Origin: Lineus longissimus
Lineage: Eukaryota > Nemertea > Pilidiophora > Heteronemertea > Lineidae
Length of the DNA stretch: 64,000 nt
Reading direction: 5' to 3'
NCBI RefSeq assembly: GCF_910592395.1
Contig: NC_088311.1
Span: forward strand, 8,374,501-8,438,500
Both the position numbers and the translations under genes were made by a program. Each line of letters opens with the position of its first letter. Position 1 is the stretch's first letter. Of this stretch, positions 33,922 through 47,033 are shown piece by piece. The notes beneath the pieces were generated by a model. That model made no database searches. It was not told the origin of the DNA and saw nothing but the letters and a program-made list of their open reading frames with translations.

Positions 33922-36900
33922 GTGAGTCTAGGATAACGAGTCGATTCAGAATTTCACAAACAATCCTTCAGCTGTACTCTAAAAAAGTTCGTCCATTATA
34001 ACGTTTAGCGGAATAATTGAAAGTCACCACCTGATACAGACACTTAGTAGCTTAAATTTGATTTGATTAAGCTGCAAAAGTATCAAACACCGAAGATTTT
34101 AATTGAATCATGAAGTTTGAGTGTACTACAACACTAATAAGCTCTAGCCTTTTAGCATGATCACGATTAATGAAAGATGCACGGCACCAGAAGCGTATAC
34201 ACAAAAAAACATGGTCTGCTCTTCATAAGAAAGTATTTGCGAGTTATCATCAAAATGTATCTCGTAATTTCCTTTAGGATCAATCACTCACTGGCACCTT
34301 TTTTATGAATGTTCAATTATAAACTGCAATCCCAATGGTGGACGGAGGGCTTTGCCTATGGCGGCATCTTTAAAAGTACATTGTAAGCCATACATGTTTT
34401 TTCGAGTATTTTTAGCTCTATTTTATCGGCATAACCGAAAATAGCTGCATGACAATATTCTTAATGCAGATGGGTCAATTCTGGCATTATTTTTGATAGG
34501 TGATTAATCCCGCAGAGTGCATCGCAATTTGGTTGTTTATATGGCCCGGCACATTAGAACGCCAGGGCTAGAACATTACGCAGTAATTAGTCAAACCTCG
34601 CGAGAGGCGCCGAGGGACCCTGTACCCTTGATGCAGAAAACTGGCTTTTAACTGGATGCTGCGGATAATGCTTACTCATCAAACCTGAGCCCTCTTCAGG
34701 GAGGTGACTGGCCCCCATGATTATTATGCATAGAAAACTTCTCGAGTGGATTAGAGGATAAAATTAATATTTTCTCGTCGGATATGGCGGATGGGATTTG
34801 GGTATGGATTAAGGATGTAATTGGGTTCAAACAATGGTTTTGTAGTTCCGCCTGTAGTTTGCAGAGCGAGACACTCGTACCATTCGGTTTTCATGGCCGG
34901 ACAGACTGCCTTCCTTCACTCTGGACCTTATGTAATAGAGGAAAGCGTCTTAATTAAGGCAGTGTCCAAAACCATATACCACGTAAGAGCAACATTCCAC
35001 TTACCAGAAAGAAAAAATAATAATTAGAAATGACGAGTTTTCTGTGAAATGTGCATCAGAATATTTTTACATATGCTGTGGGCTTACTTAAAATAAAGCG
35101 AGAACTAATGTTAATTACATTTTAGAGTTTTTATTGACTATACAATCACTAAATGATGGCTACTTCTTTAAGATCTCACTCGGATATTTTTTAATCCGTG
35201 CACAATTCCCAAATAAAATACTCTTAAACCATTATGTCTGTTAGCAGCTGTGTTTCACAGCGTTATGCTGATCTTTTTTAACAGAACAAGATTGAAACTA
35301 AAACTTCTGATTAGCTAAGGACCAGAAATATCTATGATCACTCTCGCTCATTCTGGTCTTGCCTTGGCATGTTATCCCACACGCCCCAAGGTCCTATCCC
35401 GACTGCTATCCAACACCCAACCAACTGTAACAGAATCTGGCATACGCGTGGGCATCATGGCTGGTCATTTATATGCCGGGAGGCAACTGACTTGGAATAA
35501 GTTGATTTGGGTTCCATTACCAGCGTGGGTTTGCGGGATCTCGCGGGACGGTGCGGGATCAAACATTCATGAGGGTGTCTGTATGATTACGCTTTGATGT
35601 GACCGTGTTCCATCAGGAAAATGGTCAGATCTGCTTTGACCCGAAAAACAGTGGAATTACCTGAACCATGTTTACAAATGAGGACCTGTTTAGCATTCAT
35701 ACTATTAAACCTAGCTCCATACTTAAGGGTATTTGAGTCTATGGCTGACCCCTGTTGTTTCTTGACTATCATCCTTGTGCTAGCACCACGAATGAAATCG
35801 CTCTGAGTAAACGGTGAAAAGCGCCATGATATTTGGCTATTTCACTAATGAATATACCTTTTTTTCGTTTATTTACATAAAAGAGATAACAACGAAATAA
35901 CTGAACAATTGTGTGATATGATAGGCAGAATTAAAACAAACTGCCTCATGGTCGAATTTGAAATGCTTGCTCGATTTTGGCTCAAGAGCTTTGCTGGTCA
36001 ATATCCTTTTTTCTCCCCAAAATGGGATCGATTTTACTTCCGATATCCCTCTGGCTGTGCCTGTGTCAAAAAGGGTTAATAATTCAATATGGTAATCGTA
36101 TAAGTGTGTTATGCAACGCCACTTGAGACGACACAAGCATGTCTAGTAATAACTGCAGTAAAAAGCTTCCATTAGTAAATATATTCATGGTGTTTTGAAT
36201 GCAGGAAAATATTTTCATTGGCTCTATCAAATATACATTTCTTAAAGGTATCCGGATAACCATGTTTGGATTTATTATTGTATGTCTGGAGGGGTTTACC
36301 ATTGGCCATACTTTTGACAGATGGTGCCACTGCACTCTTAGAAAAAGGTTTTTGAGCTTTTGATAAACCTTTGAAAATGCTTTGAAAATGCTTTAAACTG
36401 TGAATTCTCCTTTGAGTGACAATCAACAAATACATGTATGTAAGATGCTGAAATCGTTCAACAAAGAGGCCACTTTTTAATTTTTTTTTTCGCGTGCCCT
36501 TGTCACTCAAAACTTAGACGTAGGAAGGATTACTGCAAGGGAACTCTTTGCTGAAATTTTCCATATCATATTATGCCAGAAGGATTATTTATCAACTCGA
36601 CAGTGATCCACGTGTCTGAATATTTGTAGCTCATGCCAACTGTACGAAGTATACCCAAGCCAGCGTACACTTTGTACACAAAATTAAACTACATTGTGCA
36701 TTTTCCTGTCAAACTCAGGGTGAGTCAACTATCTCCAAACATGTCCCACACTCAATTAGAGCCAACAGATTGAGTTAACAGTGCACACTCCGTCGTAATT
36801 AGATTTATAATGATTTCTTTTGATATCGCAAATATTGACTGGAATGCGCTTTCAATTGGTAAACTTCCTCCCGATTGAACGAGTGCTTTGAATAATTTGA

Positions 36901-36948
36901 CGATGCTGACAAAGTCAGGTCCTGTCTTCAACACATTGGTCTTCATAA
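33922..36948. other. No supported gene
   Basis: If the first-exon candidate is real this would be intron. It holds short frames only. GCATAACC, TTATTATGCAT and several TAATTA words are present, but no dense cluster. Confidence 0.45.
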
Positions 36949-37382
36949 AGTCTTGTGGGAATTTCCGAGTGTTTCATGATGTGGTTTTCGACCAGTGTTT
37001 GACTGACGTTTTCTTGGTCCTGCCATAAGTCGTGTGTGAATTCCAATGCATTCCATGATGTGATTTTGGACCAGTGTTGAACACAATGGCGTGTGTGAAT
37101 TCCAATGCATTCCATGATGTGATTTTGGACCAGTGTTGAACACAATGGCGTGTGTGAATTCCAATGCATTCCATGATGTGATTTTGGACCAGTGTTGAAC
37201 ACAATGGCGCGTGTGAATTCCAATGCATTCCATGATGTGATTTTGGACCAGTGTTGAACACAATGGCGTGTGTAAATTCCAATGCATTCCATGATGTGAT
37301 TTTGGACCATATTACATTGACATTCGTTTTGATAAGTCGTGTGAATTTCAATATCTCATTGTGGGGCCGTGGACCAGTTTAA
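36949..37382. repeat. 59-bp minisatellite, five good units plus decayed edges
   Basis: Nearly identical units start at 37031, 37090, 37149, 37208 and 37267 (CGTGTGTGAATTCCAATGC, then CATGATGTGATTTTGGACC). Diverged partial units lie on both sides (about 36949 and 37334), the usual pattern of central homogenisation with ageing edges. As 59 is not a multiple of three, each unit is read in a new frame, and all three minus-strand frames happen to be open (114-131 codons). These are by-products of the repeat. Confidence 0.94.
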
Positions 37383-39298
37383 AACGACGAATCTTCAAAC
37401 TGGAAGACACAACCATATAGAACCCAAATATTGATAATTGCAAAGCACTCAACCATCTACAACGACCTTCATATGAAAGTCTGAAAGATACATTATTATG
37501 TAATCCTCATTATGTGAACCACATGCTGAGTTCCCATGCTTGAGATTCTGTACCGAAGCCACTACATCACAATTGAAGTACTTTCTAGTGTTGTGATGGT
37601 AATTCTAGATCAGATATTGACGTCACAAGTATGTAATATTTGACACACAGTTTAAACTTCTACACAATCGACCAGATTCCTTTGGCCTTCTTGACAATGT
37701 GAGACATAAACGGTTTCTTAAACCCTTATTTTTGGAAGTCTTGTCTTATGATTTTTATTTTTTTATGTGATAAGAATAACATTTTATCAAAATTGCTCAA
37801 GGGGTGACTATGAAAATATATTTGGTGCATAACTAATTCTCGGAACATGACCCTGACACTGGCCTCAGGATGGCTAAGCTTTCGAGTGTAAAACACTACT
37901 GGGTGTGAAATAATGATCTCGACAAATTCTGATGGTCAGATTTCATTGTTAGGGCAATATCACAGGAAAATAAAGAATTTTTTGCAAGCGGCCGTGGTGA
38001 TACTCAACCATTCATCACCAATTCACCGCTCGTAATGTAAGTATCAGAATGAAGATGTCCCACTCATCCATATTAGCAAATGAACATGCATGATCGGCAT
38101 TTAGCAAGTAGCTGAGAAGCAGTCAATTCTTTGCCAATTATTTATTTACTTAACTTTAGTGTTCTTGAATTGTTCTTGTCAATATCCTTGGCCTCCAGCT
38201 TGCTTAGTGATGATTCGGCATTGTGTTTCAGTTTAGGGAAGGAACAGAATTAGTTATAAGGTGATGAAATTGATATGCTACTCTACGCTTTGATAGTGCT
38301 ATGTACTACACATGAAGTCAGCTGAGTCAAGTTGACTTTCCCTTGAGCTCTCACTGTCCAGCAAAAGCAATTCCAGCGACTCCTTCAAGTGATTTACCTA
38401 ATGAATCTCAATCTCAGTTGCTGTTAATCATCTCTATCGCAATCATGACCATCTCACCAGTCTTTGTAGACTGTCCTCACTAATGGTTATCACATTCGGA
38501 GAGGATTCATTTCGCTCCTTTCTCAACCATGTCACGATTGCTCAATTGCACCAGTGCCTGATGGGTCTGCTCTGGAGCAGTGAATAGGATGAACAGGTTG
38601 GCACGATGCTAAGTGTGCAGACACAATGCACTAGCTGATTTGTTGATTTCTTTTATTACTCTCTTTATCTTTGAAGGCCAAATGTAATTTAAGGAATTAA
38701 CTATAAACAACATGTACGGTGGCAGCCACGACGTTTCGTATTGTTGGTGGAATATTGACGCAGTGACGGGTATGCCAATTGCTTTAGCCGTACATCACTG
38801 ACGTGTCGTTCATGATTTCTCTTTAGCAGGTCTAAATAAAACTCTCAACTAATGCCAACTCGAATGTAGCCATAGGCCGAGTCATTTACTGACTCTCATT
38901 GCATGTATCTCAATCCATTAACTTTATTGTCCCTTTGAATATGTTGCTGCCATAGAAATGATAACATGGTTGATTTTTCAATATGATGAAGTTTTGTGTT
39001 CATATTAGAGGAGAATATTGCGTTTTTTGCAAACTCAAGTGTTTGTCAATTTTCTGTATATTTGGTCGTCGCGAGTGCAGTTCAGCTCCAAGTAAAACAA
39101 ATTGAAAAATGTACAGTGCAGCATCGTTGAGTTCGAATCTTTCGTTTAATAATTTGCTCAGGGTACGTCATCAGCCACCCTGAATTACGACACCAATAAT
39201 GCAAATAAAGTATATATTATGTATTTTACAGCAGCGATGAATTCGAACGTTTTCGTTAATCAGTCATCAATCACACAGCCACTTATTAAAGCATTACT
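37383..39298. other. No supported gene
   Basis: Unique AT-rich sequence without splice-bounded frames or repeats that I could see. Confidence 0.5.
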
Positions 39299-39494
39299 GC
39301 ACAAGGAAGATGAAGCAGGCACAACTGCACAAGGAATGATGGGGCAGGCTTAGCAGAACAAGGAATGATGAGGCAAACGCAGTTGAATATTGAATGATGA
39401 GGCAGGCACAATTGAACAGGGAACAATGAGACAGGCACTGAACACTGAGGAATGCTGAGGCAGGCACAATTGAAGTAGGTATGATGAGGTCATG
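39299..39494. repeat. Degenerate 29-bp minisatellite, about seven units
   Basis: The unit is approximately GAACAAGGAATGATGAGGC followed by AGGCACAATT, with lengths of 23-32 bp and many substitutions. A minus-strand frame of 108 codons (39294-39620) crosses it and is not considered a gene. Confidence 0.85.
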
Positions 39495-40688
39495 TTTTAC
39501 GCTGTGGACGTGACAAAACCTGGGCACTTCTGAAAAGATAATCGTTAAAAATTTACAATAAACCTGAAGATACGAATCCCTCACCTTTTCATAACATTGC
39601 ATGAATTCATGGCATTTCATTGTCCAGTTCTTGCCGGGTCAGCTATGCAAGTAATGTAACTTCTTACTTTATTTCTTAGCGGAGGTGATTGATTGAGCAT
39701 ACCAAGTTCCTCAGAGACGATGTTGGATTAATATCAAGGAGGACCTGATACCGAAAGCCATGTTATGAATAAGGAAGATACCATTTTGAAATCAATCCAG
39801 CATGACTCTTGTGTCCGTCATTGCATGGTGTGGTCAATAGCTTAAAGGAGAGTTATAAGGGCATTATTCCCAATGCAAGCTACATGTACATGTATCGGCT
39901 GCCCAGTCACTTTCCAATATTGTGCAAGCAACTGTTCTTTGCCAACGGCATGATTCGATTCACATTATGTGCTCTTACGTTATCACAGCATATCGGATAA
40001 AAAAGCAATGGCGGATCAAAAAATAGTCGTATCTGGTCCTAAAACATTTTAATCCAATCAGAGTCAATCTTGCAAAGAATCTTGGATGGTTGGTCATTGT
40101 TTGCCTTTTTGCCATGATTCAGATCCAAGATGGCCGCCTCAAGTACCGTATCTAAAATTGCAGGGTTTAAAATTATCCAAAATACACAATGACAAAAATT
40201 GACGACTCCAGATCTGTTTGCCCCAGTGTGGATATGCTATTTGACTAGCAGTGACACAGATGCCATGATGTCTACCACTAATGACACGGCAAAGCGATTT
40301 CAATCACAGTTTGATTATTCTAACTGCCACAGCATTGATATTCTCTGCTACCAACTCCGCAAACTTAATGGGTTTGCACAATCTGATTTAAGATGATAGA
40401 CTTGGCCCGGAGTTCAAAGAAGATATTTATTTTGTGATAGAAGACGGAAAGAACGTGTGTGTACCAAGAGAATAACTGATTTCGGTATTGCAAACGACTG
40501 ACTAGCAAGAAGCTGAATTCGTGACGACATTTGGGGGTGGGGGGCAGAGTAAATTGCTCTTATATTTATAAGTAAGGTGCTTACTTCACATAAAACAAAA
40601 GTTTCCGCAAAATATTTGCTCCTTAACCAGATATATTGACATTAGTAACCAGAACATCATCTCAACTGCTCTTAACTGTAAATGATAA

Positions 40689-40768
40689 TTTAGTTCATGA
40701 GTTGCCTCCTGGGTGGCCATACTAAAAGAAGCAGGTTTGGCCACCTAGGAGTGTAATTATGAACTGAA
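40689..40768. ncRNA. Candidate hairpin RNA, microRNA-precursor size
   Basis: An 80-nt imperfect inverted repeat. The base of the stem is about 12 pairs around AGTTCAT/ATGAACT, then comes an internal loop of about five bases, then 14 continuous pairs through CCTCCTGGGTGGCCA against TGGCCACCTAGGAG (one G.U), and a terminal loop near TAAAAGAAGC. This matches a canonical animal pre-miRNA in length and geometry. Either strand could be used. I do not recognise a known mature sequence. A small palindromic transposon relic would look similar. Confidence 0.33.
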
Positions 40769-42479
40769 GCAACTAAGCCTGGCATTGAATATTTCCGTGA
40801 TTAAAGTATATCCGGGTAACGTGCAACAATTATTTTGGGAACTTTATGATTATGTGATGTTATCACCTTTCATCATGATAAGAGCATTTCCTTTTTTTTC
40901 TGAAGAGTTGTCACGAATAACTTTTTTTTTTGTTTCAGCCTAAGGCCTAGTATCAGGCCGTACTCTCTTACAATGGTAAAGTCGTTCGGATCAGGAAGCG
41001 AACTCTGTATAGCACTACCTGTAACATCAATAAGAGTTTGAAAGAGGTTTTCCCACAAAATGAAACTGGTTTGGCAGTCACCGTATTCTTGTATGCTGAT
41101 TGCAAATACGTAAGACCTAATGATAAGCTGTGCAGCCACTTCTCCAGCACTTGCAACTTAAGCTATCAAATTGACATTCACACTTCGACTGCCGTATATC
41201 TTCTGAATCCCTTCCTCCAAATAATCTATAACGTCCACTGCACATCCATCTTAAATTCCATCAACCTCTCCAACACAAATGGTAAAAATGATATATTTGT
41301 CTGGAAGATTAAGCTTGGCTTCATGACCACATATCTATAAGAGCGCGCCCCAATCAGCTGCAGTTCACTTCTCCCTCCCATCAACCATTCCAGACGTCCC
41401 CTTGCGCATTGATTGCCTTCCCGATTTAGCCCAGTCGTGATTTATATGCAATTTCCTATTCAAATGCTTCAATTTCATCAGAAGATATTCTCCAAAGGAA
41501 TTTTCTATCGGACAAGATGTGAATTTTTATATTTTGGGTATCATGATCCATACACTAGAGGTGATTTGGGAAATGTTGGTAGTGACATCGAATGCACTGC
41601 TGCTGCTAAGAAAGTTTGCTAAGATACATGTAATTTGAGGCCATTTTATTTTTTGAGTGATCAGCGAACATTTATGGCAAGCCGTTTGTCCAGTAATTAA
41701 TAAAACCTAATTTTCTGTATCAAATCTCAGGGCCGAGGAATTTCAACCATTTTATCAGAGATGGGGTTCTTCCAATCTTTTGTACTAGTATACGGTTAAG
41801 CCCCACAGAGCGTCCAAAATGAAATTAGACTACTCCGGCACAAATCATTAACCGTCCTGATGATGTTATCGACGTAAGGTACCTATTTCCTTGCGTCGAG
41901 ACTCTAGACCCCGAGTACAAAACCGCCTCGGAACCTCCCCTGCAGGATTGCCTTTTGTTGGGCCCGGAATTGAATAAACTGTCTTTTCTGATTAGTGGGA
42001 TGCTCCGACGCGTGAGCCCTAATGTAATTTTAAGGGCTAGATTTAATTAGGTCATGTGATGTTGAAAGAATCTTAGAGAATTTGCTACGAGCCGTTTTTG
42101 TCGTTTGAGATTGGTTTAAAAGTGATGTGGTGTTGACGGCAAGAAGCAGAGAGTTGGCGATGTAGTGCAGTCACGTTAGTTCAGTGATTTGTATTCTAAA
42201 GGTCGATCTCTGTACCGGCCAATTAGTTTATGTCGGAATAGGAGAACTCCATTGACGTCATTCAGCGGGTCTCTAGTTTATTAGAACTCACTGACCTGTA
42301 ATGGTCGTAAATATCCCGGAGTTGTCTTTTGTGGTAGCCAAATGTCATCCGCAGCCCTGGCTCGATGACAAATTTCAAGCTGCAGGAGCAACTTAATGTT
42401 TAAAAGGTGTCAAATTAACTTTATTTTCCGATGCAATTGTCTCTTCGGTTGATATTTTTCTTGTCATACTATAAAATAG
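40769..42479. other. No supported gene
   Basis: Overlapping plus (41038-41340) and minus (40873-41139) frames of 88-100 codons show no known motif. Confidence 0.45.
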
Positions 42480-42572
42480 CCAATTGTGACAAGACCGTTT
42501 CATCTCAAAATGCATTTGGTGACTTGTAGTAGCAATAAACTGTCATCTTTCGTAAATGTTGCTTTATTTAAG
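42480..42572 (+). CDS. Candidate internal exon, 31 codons
   Basis: The segment is open in phase 0-0. On its left is an acceptor with a TATTTTTCTTGTC pyrimidine tract ending ATAG; on its right is a perfect donor AAG|GTAAGTA at 42573. The peptide starts PIVTRPFHLK and ends FVNVALFK; an internal ATG with A at -3 could also make it a first exon. No motif is recognised. A 9-bp donor match is rare by chance, but the AG lies some way from the pyrimidine tract. Confidence 0.25.
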
Positions 42573-43183
42573 GTAAGTACAGTGTAGATGAATGTACTCA
42601 CAACAGACCCGCCTGCATTCTCAATCTGAACTGAACTAGCTTCTTGCCAAGCCGTCTTAAAAGTAAAATGTTGGTCATGAAGTCAATGCCAGAAGTCTCC
42701 TCAACTTCAAGCGCCCCATACGCGCAGCTGTATCCTCTATAAACATCATCAATAGGTCTGAGTGCGTCATCCCGAAGGGAAGATCATTATGCTCTATTCT
42801 TCATGGCAATTCTCAACCATTCACCCAAGCATCTTCAAGCAAGCACTCAAAATGAACGGAATTTCACAGAAAAACCAATTCATTATATCAGCGAACATGC
42901 TAAGTCAATCAGAGCTGGTTGTGTCATCACACAGAATCCAGGCAATTTCCTGAGCGAAGAATAGGCCAAATTGCTCGCTACCACAACGCTTTCATACATT
43001 TTTTCGAACAGTTTTCTGACTTCCTCTGCTTGTTTTCGCGATCGATGTAGCAGCTGACAAGGTGGCGTCGAAATCCAATGAATTTCATGGTCAGCTCAAC
43101 TTCATTTCGCACTTCTGAAACAGTTCAAGGACTAAGACTTAATACATGGAGCGCAATGTTGTCTTAGGTTTCAGTATTTGTAA

Positions 43184-43600
43184 CGCCAGTCACCTTTGAC
43201 ATCATACTGGCAAAGACGATTATAACTCATGATGCAATTCTGTCTACGTACATACAGAAGTTCGGCGAACGTCAATGTGGGGTGCCTGTCTTCGTCCAAC
43301 CACAACAACACAAACAACAAGAACGTCAACACTATACTCTGTGGACTGACATGAGCCTGGCAGCACACCAGTCATCTTTGACATCAAATTTACGGCAAAG
43401 ACAATGATGGATTGGCAATCTCGTTATGTAATTCTGCATGAGTCTAGCAGACGTCAATACAGGGTGGTAGACCTCTCCATCACCACAGCATCCGTAGTGA
43501 TGCTGACACCAGATGATACAATATTATTCCCCTCATTCATTAGTGCCGATTTATGATACCAGACGTCAACTATGCTGTTGTAGAAGTCACTGGCTTATAG
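43184..43600. repeat. Diverged tandem duplication, period about 184 bp
   Basis: (G/A)CCAGTCA(C/T)CTTTGACATCA at 43184 recurs at 43368. The intervening phrases GGCAAAGAC, ATG-AATTCTG and (A)GACGTCAA follow in the same order in both copies. A further partial match near 43560 (CCAGACGTCAACTATGCTG) may be a third unit. Confidence 0.55.
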
Positions 43601-46600
43601 TAACCACAATGTCACGTATTTTGTAATGGTTTTTATGATTTTGAGAAAGATTGGTTTTGACGTTGTGTCTACTGAAGCATAAAATTTGGTTTTGATGATT
43701 GATTTTTCATGCTGCTATCCTCTGCGTTAAAGGATTTTGCGGGTCATTCGTCTCGGCCGCCCAGGGCAAAAAGTCAACCTATCTGACCCTACGATGTTTC
43801 ATGAATCTATTAACCAGACCCATGCAAATATCGGATTCCCGGCATAGTTTACACGAGGCTATTCCAATGAAAAATTGTGTGTCGTCATAATCTTGCATTG
43901 GATTTAGGGTCATGGAGCGCTAAGAGTACGCCGAGACTGCCTACAGTTACTCTTGACGTATCACACTTGATCTTGGAGTATTTCCAGTTTGTATGAAGAA
44001 AAGGTACATAGTGTATGGGCCAATCCCCGGAGGACTATGGACCAGTGTGAGCCAAGATGATCATATAATCTCCCGACTTAATTGCCAGACGCGTACCAAG
44101 ATCCTTCAATAATTCACGCACTCTACACTAACTGCCTTGGTCGATGATGCATATTGCATGATATTAGCATTTGTCGAAGAATGGCCTCAAATCGTGGTGG
44201 TTTTGTGTAAATGGAGGTTCCCTTTGATGTGGTATGGAAAGCAAGGACGAGAAGTGCTGACTATTGAAAGCGGATGACTTTATCGAAAGATGGAGAGGAA
44301 ATTTGCCTTTTCGAACGTTTTACTCTGTTCTGCATTATTGCGAAACGGCGTAATGAACTAACAGGACGTATATCAATTTTCATGGGGCAGTTCTCAATCG
44401 TATAGGGGCCTAAAATCATTGAATTTATTAAAACTTGTCGGCAGTAAAGTTATCAAAGATTATCTCACTTTTAGCTCCACAATTTACATTATTTTCGCAA
44501 GCAACTTTATACAAACGTAGTTGGGCAGTTGATGTCAAATAGCTAGGTCAGTTGAACTATTAGTTCTTGCAGTTTTGCTGTCGCTTTCTTTGCTCGTGAT
44601 TACGCCAGCCAAGATTGAATTAACTCGGCCTAATTGGATTACAGTTGCAAACCAAGAGCTATTGTAAAAATGATACAGTGTCTTTCAGCAATGGCAGTCC
44701 AATTCTCATGTTGTTGTCCGATAGCCTTCAAGCTATCGCGCGGATGGCTGTGACGTCCGTACTAGATTGCCTCCAGTGATGTATGGGACTTTCCCATAGC
44801 CTGCAACTGACAGTTACTTAATGAACATGCATTCTACCAGCACCACTGGGAAGCATACACTAGGATTCATGTTGAACACACGACGGATATGGTTCCCAAA
44901 GTTCTGCTTTTGGCCGAAAAACCTATCTCCTACCAAATGAAAACGATAAGTGGCTGGGCTTTCCATCAAGGGTTGACCATTATGTATCCATAATAAATGT
45001 GTTTTGCTGACAGCTTTGCGTGTTTATGGGGAAAAATAGCTACCTTGCGGTCAGGGAATCGCCTGTTTTACTCTTAATTTCCCATTAGACACATGTTACA
45101 CCCCCTATCAGGTAAAATATAGAGAAAATTGGAAATTTATTCACATCTGTAATTGTTGGTTGTGTTGGATGTTATGCCAGTACGAAAAATCAAGAAAAAA
45201 AAGAAATATTACGCGCACACGTGGACGAGGTGATGGTAGATTTTGACTCGATAACCCATATCCATCTTTCTCCACCAAATGTCTCAGCCAATCAGAAGCG
45301 TTTTCTAGCAGGAATTCGTTGACGTGGACGTACGTGTACATGTACATGTAGCTGCGTGCTTGGGAAAAATCACCACACAACATTACTTGTATGACTTATC
45401 GGTTGATAGCCTATGCCGTAGTGGATATCAAACTATAAACCTAAAATTTTAACTTTTAAAAATTTGATTAAATTACGACCATGTGTTTGGGGGGGGGGGG
45501 ACCTTGCTTTTCATAATTCACACCCAAAGTTATCCTTACGTATATGTTGTTATTACCAGTGAATTTAATATCCCAGCCCACGGCCTGGTGTAAACTAATA
45601 ACCTTAGGACCATCAACTGATTCTCGATTCAAGGGTAATTCGCTTTAACGTCCGATCACCTGGGACACCCGGCATATGGAATTTCAACCATATTCATTAC
45701 TTTAACATCCATCCCTTCAAACATGCTCTCCAAGGAACTCGCAACATACATACATCTCGATTATGTCAGAAATTTCATTTATATTAGAAATATTTTCGTA
45801 TATAAAACTAATTTATCTTCATTAAAAAGCTTGCAAAAGGTTCGTTACGTATATACTTGGCGTTCTGTGAGATTACCTGGTGTCTGGTTCGGGTTAATTG
45901 GATATCAGTCGGGTCGAGGGCGAGGGTAAAATTGACCTTGCCTTACTCTCAGTGGCGGGTGCAAGCGTAATAGGATAGTGACATATATATAGTCGGGACT
46001 GTTGATTTGTCGATTAGTTTAACCAATTATCTTTTTATTCTTCGTTTTCAGATGTAAAAGGCAATAGCTTGGCATATGCAAGTCTCCGAACAGCGGTTAC
46101 ACTAGGTTTCAGGAGGCGAAAAGTCATGTAATTTCAGTATTATTTTGAATTCAACTCGGACATCCTGCTTTTTGTCTCTCCGAGTTCTGACTTTCGAAAT
46201 CCCTACTACTGACGCTGTATTGGTCTCACAAAAAAACTGTAGAGATCCAACTTTATGTCATATAAAAATTATGGCACATTGCTTTTTCTTTTCCCAGAAT
46301 ATCGATTAAAGTGTCCCCGATTGACATCGATTGAGCCTCAATTCCTAAATTAGATGTTATTTGACTGCATAGAACCTTGATTGGCAGGTTGATATTCCTC
46401 AACCAGATTAAAAGTGACATTCTATATAGCGAAGGATGAAGTGATATTTGTGTTGTTGTCACGTAACAAATCTAAAGATTCCGTATCTGACTTCCGGTAG
46501 ATATTGCTTGAACCAAACGACCTGCTTTTGGCGCGAAAGGATGATTCCTGCGTTTGCAGGCATCATGTCAAGACTGCAATAAAAAGATTGGGAAGGGTAT

Positions 46601-46670
46601 TTTTGACACAAGGATAATTTCAAAACTAAACCTTGCAGTTGGCAATCTGCAGAACAGCCAACAGTCTTGA
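43601..46670. other. No supported gene; G12 run at 45489-45500
   Basis: Holds a homopolymer of twelve G (45489-45500), a GTACATGTACATGTAG run (45330-45350), and a small hairpin (46541-46566, ATGATTCCTGC against its near-complement, loop GTTT). No gene supported. Confidence 0.5.
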
Positions 46671-47033
46671 ATTCAGAAACTAGCACAATGTCCTGGTGAT
46701 ATAGGTAAAGAAGGTACACCACACCCATCAGGACCAAATGAAGGCTCAATCACTACGCCCTTTGGATCCACTCCTTTCACCCTTGACAATAAATCTGAAG
46801 CTACCGCTCTCACCGTCACTAGGAGGCAGGCCGAGGGGCAAATGCGGAGGGAGACCTTGATAACTCCCGTGCACCTCCACCCAGCCTCTCACTATCCTCG
46901 CTCTGGTCTCTGCAACCATCTCACTGTGCAGAGGATAGCGACAATGGCTTGGGTCAATCAATTCGAATCTGCAACATCTCATTTACCAAAAGCAACATTG
47001 AAAAAATCTGATAACAACAAAGCCAAAGGGTAA
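46671..47033 (+). CDS. Open frame, 120 codons, possible terminal exon
   Basis: Open from just after a TGA to TAA at 47031 in a locally GC-richer stretch. The first third is rich in G, P, S and T (GTPHPSGPNEGSITTPFGST), like a disordered region; the end is basic (KKSDNNKAKG). A moderate acceptor (TTGAATTCAG) ends at 46676. The minus strand is also open here (46746-46982), so coding strand and reality are uncertain. No domain recognised. Confidence 0.2.
   Translation: MQKLAQCPGDIGKEGTPHPSGPNEGSITTPFGSTPFTLDNKSEATALTVTRRQAEGQMRRETLITPVHLHPASHYPRSGLCNHLTVQRIATMAWVNQFESATSHLPKATLKKSDNNKAKG

Noticed and set aside
36915-37351. Three overlapping minus-strand frames of 114-131 codons
   Set aside because: All arise from the 59-bp minisatellite; each unit is read in a different frame.
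36949-37382. CRISPR-like array
   Set aside because: Units are contiguous with no unique spacers. The same applies to the 60-bp and 29-bp arrays, and the context is eukaryotic.
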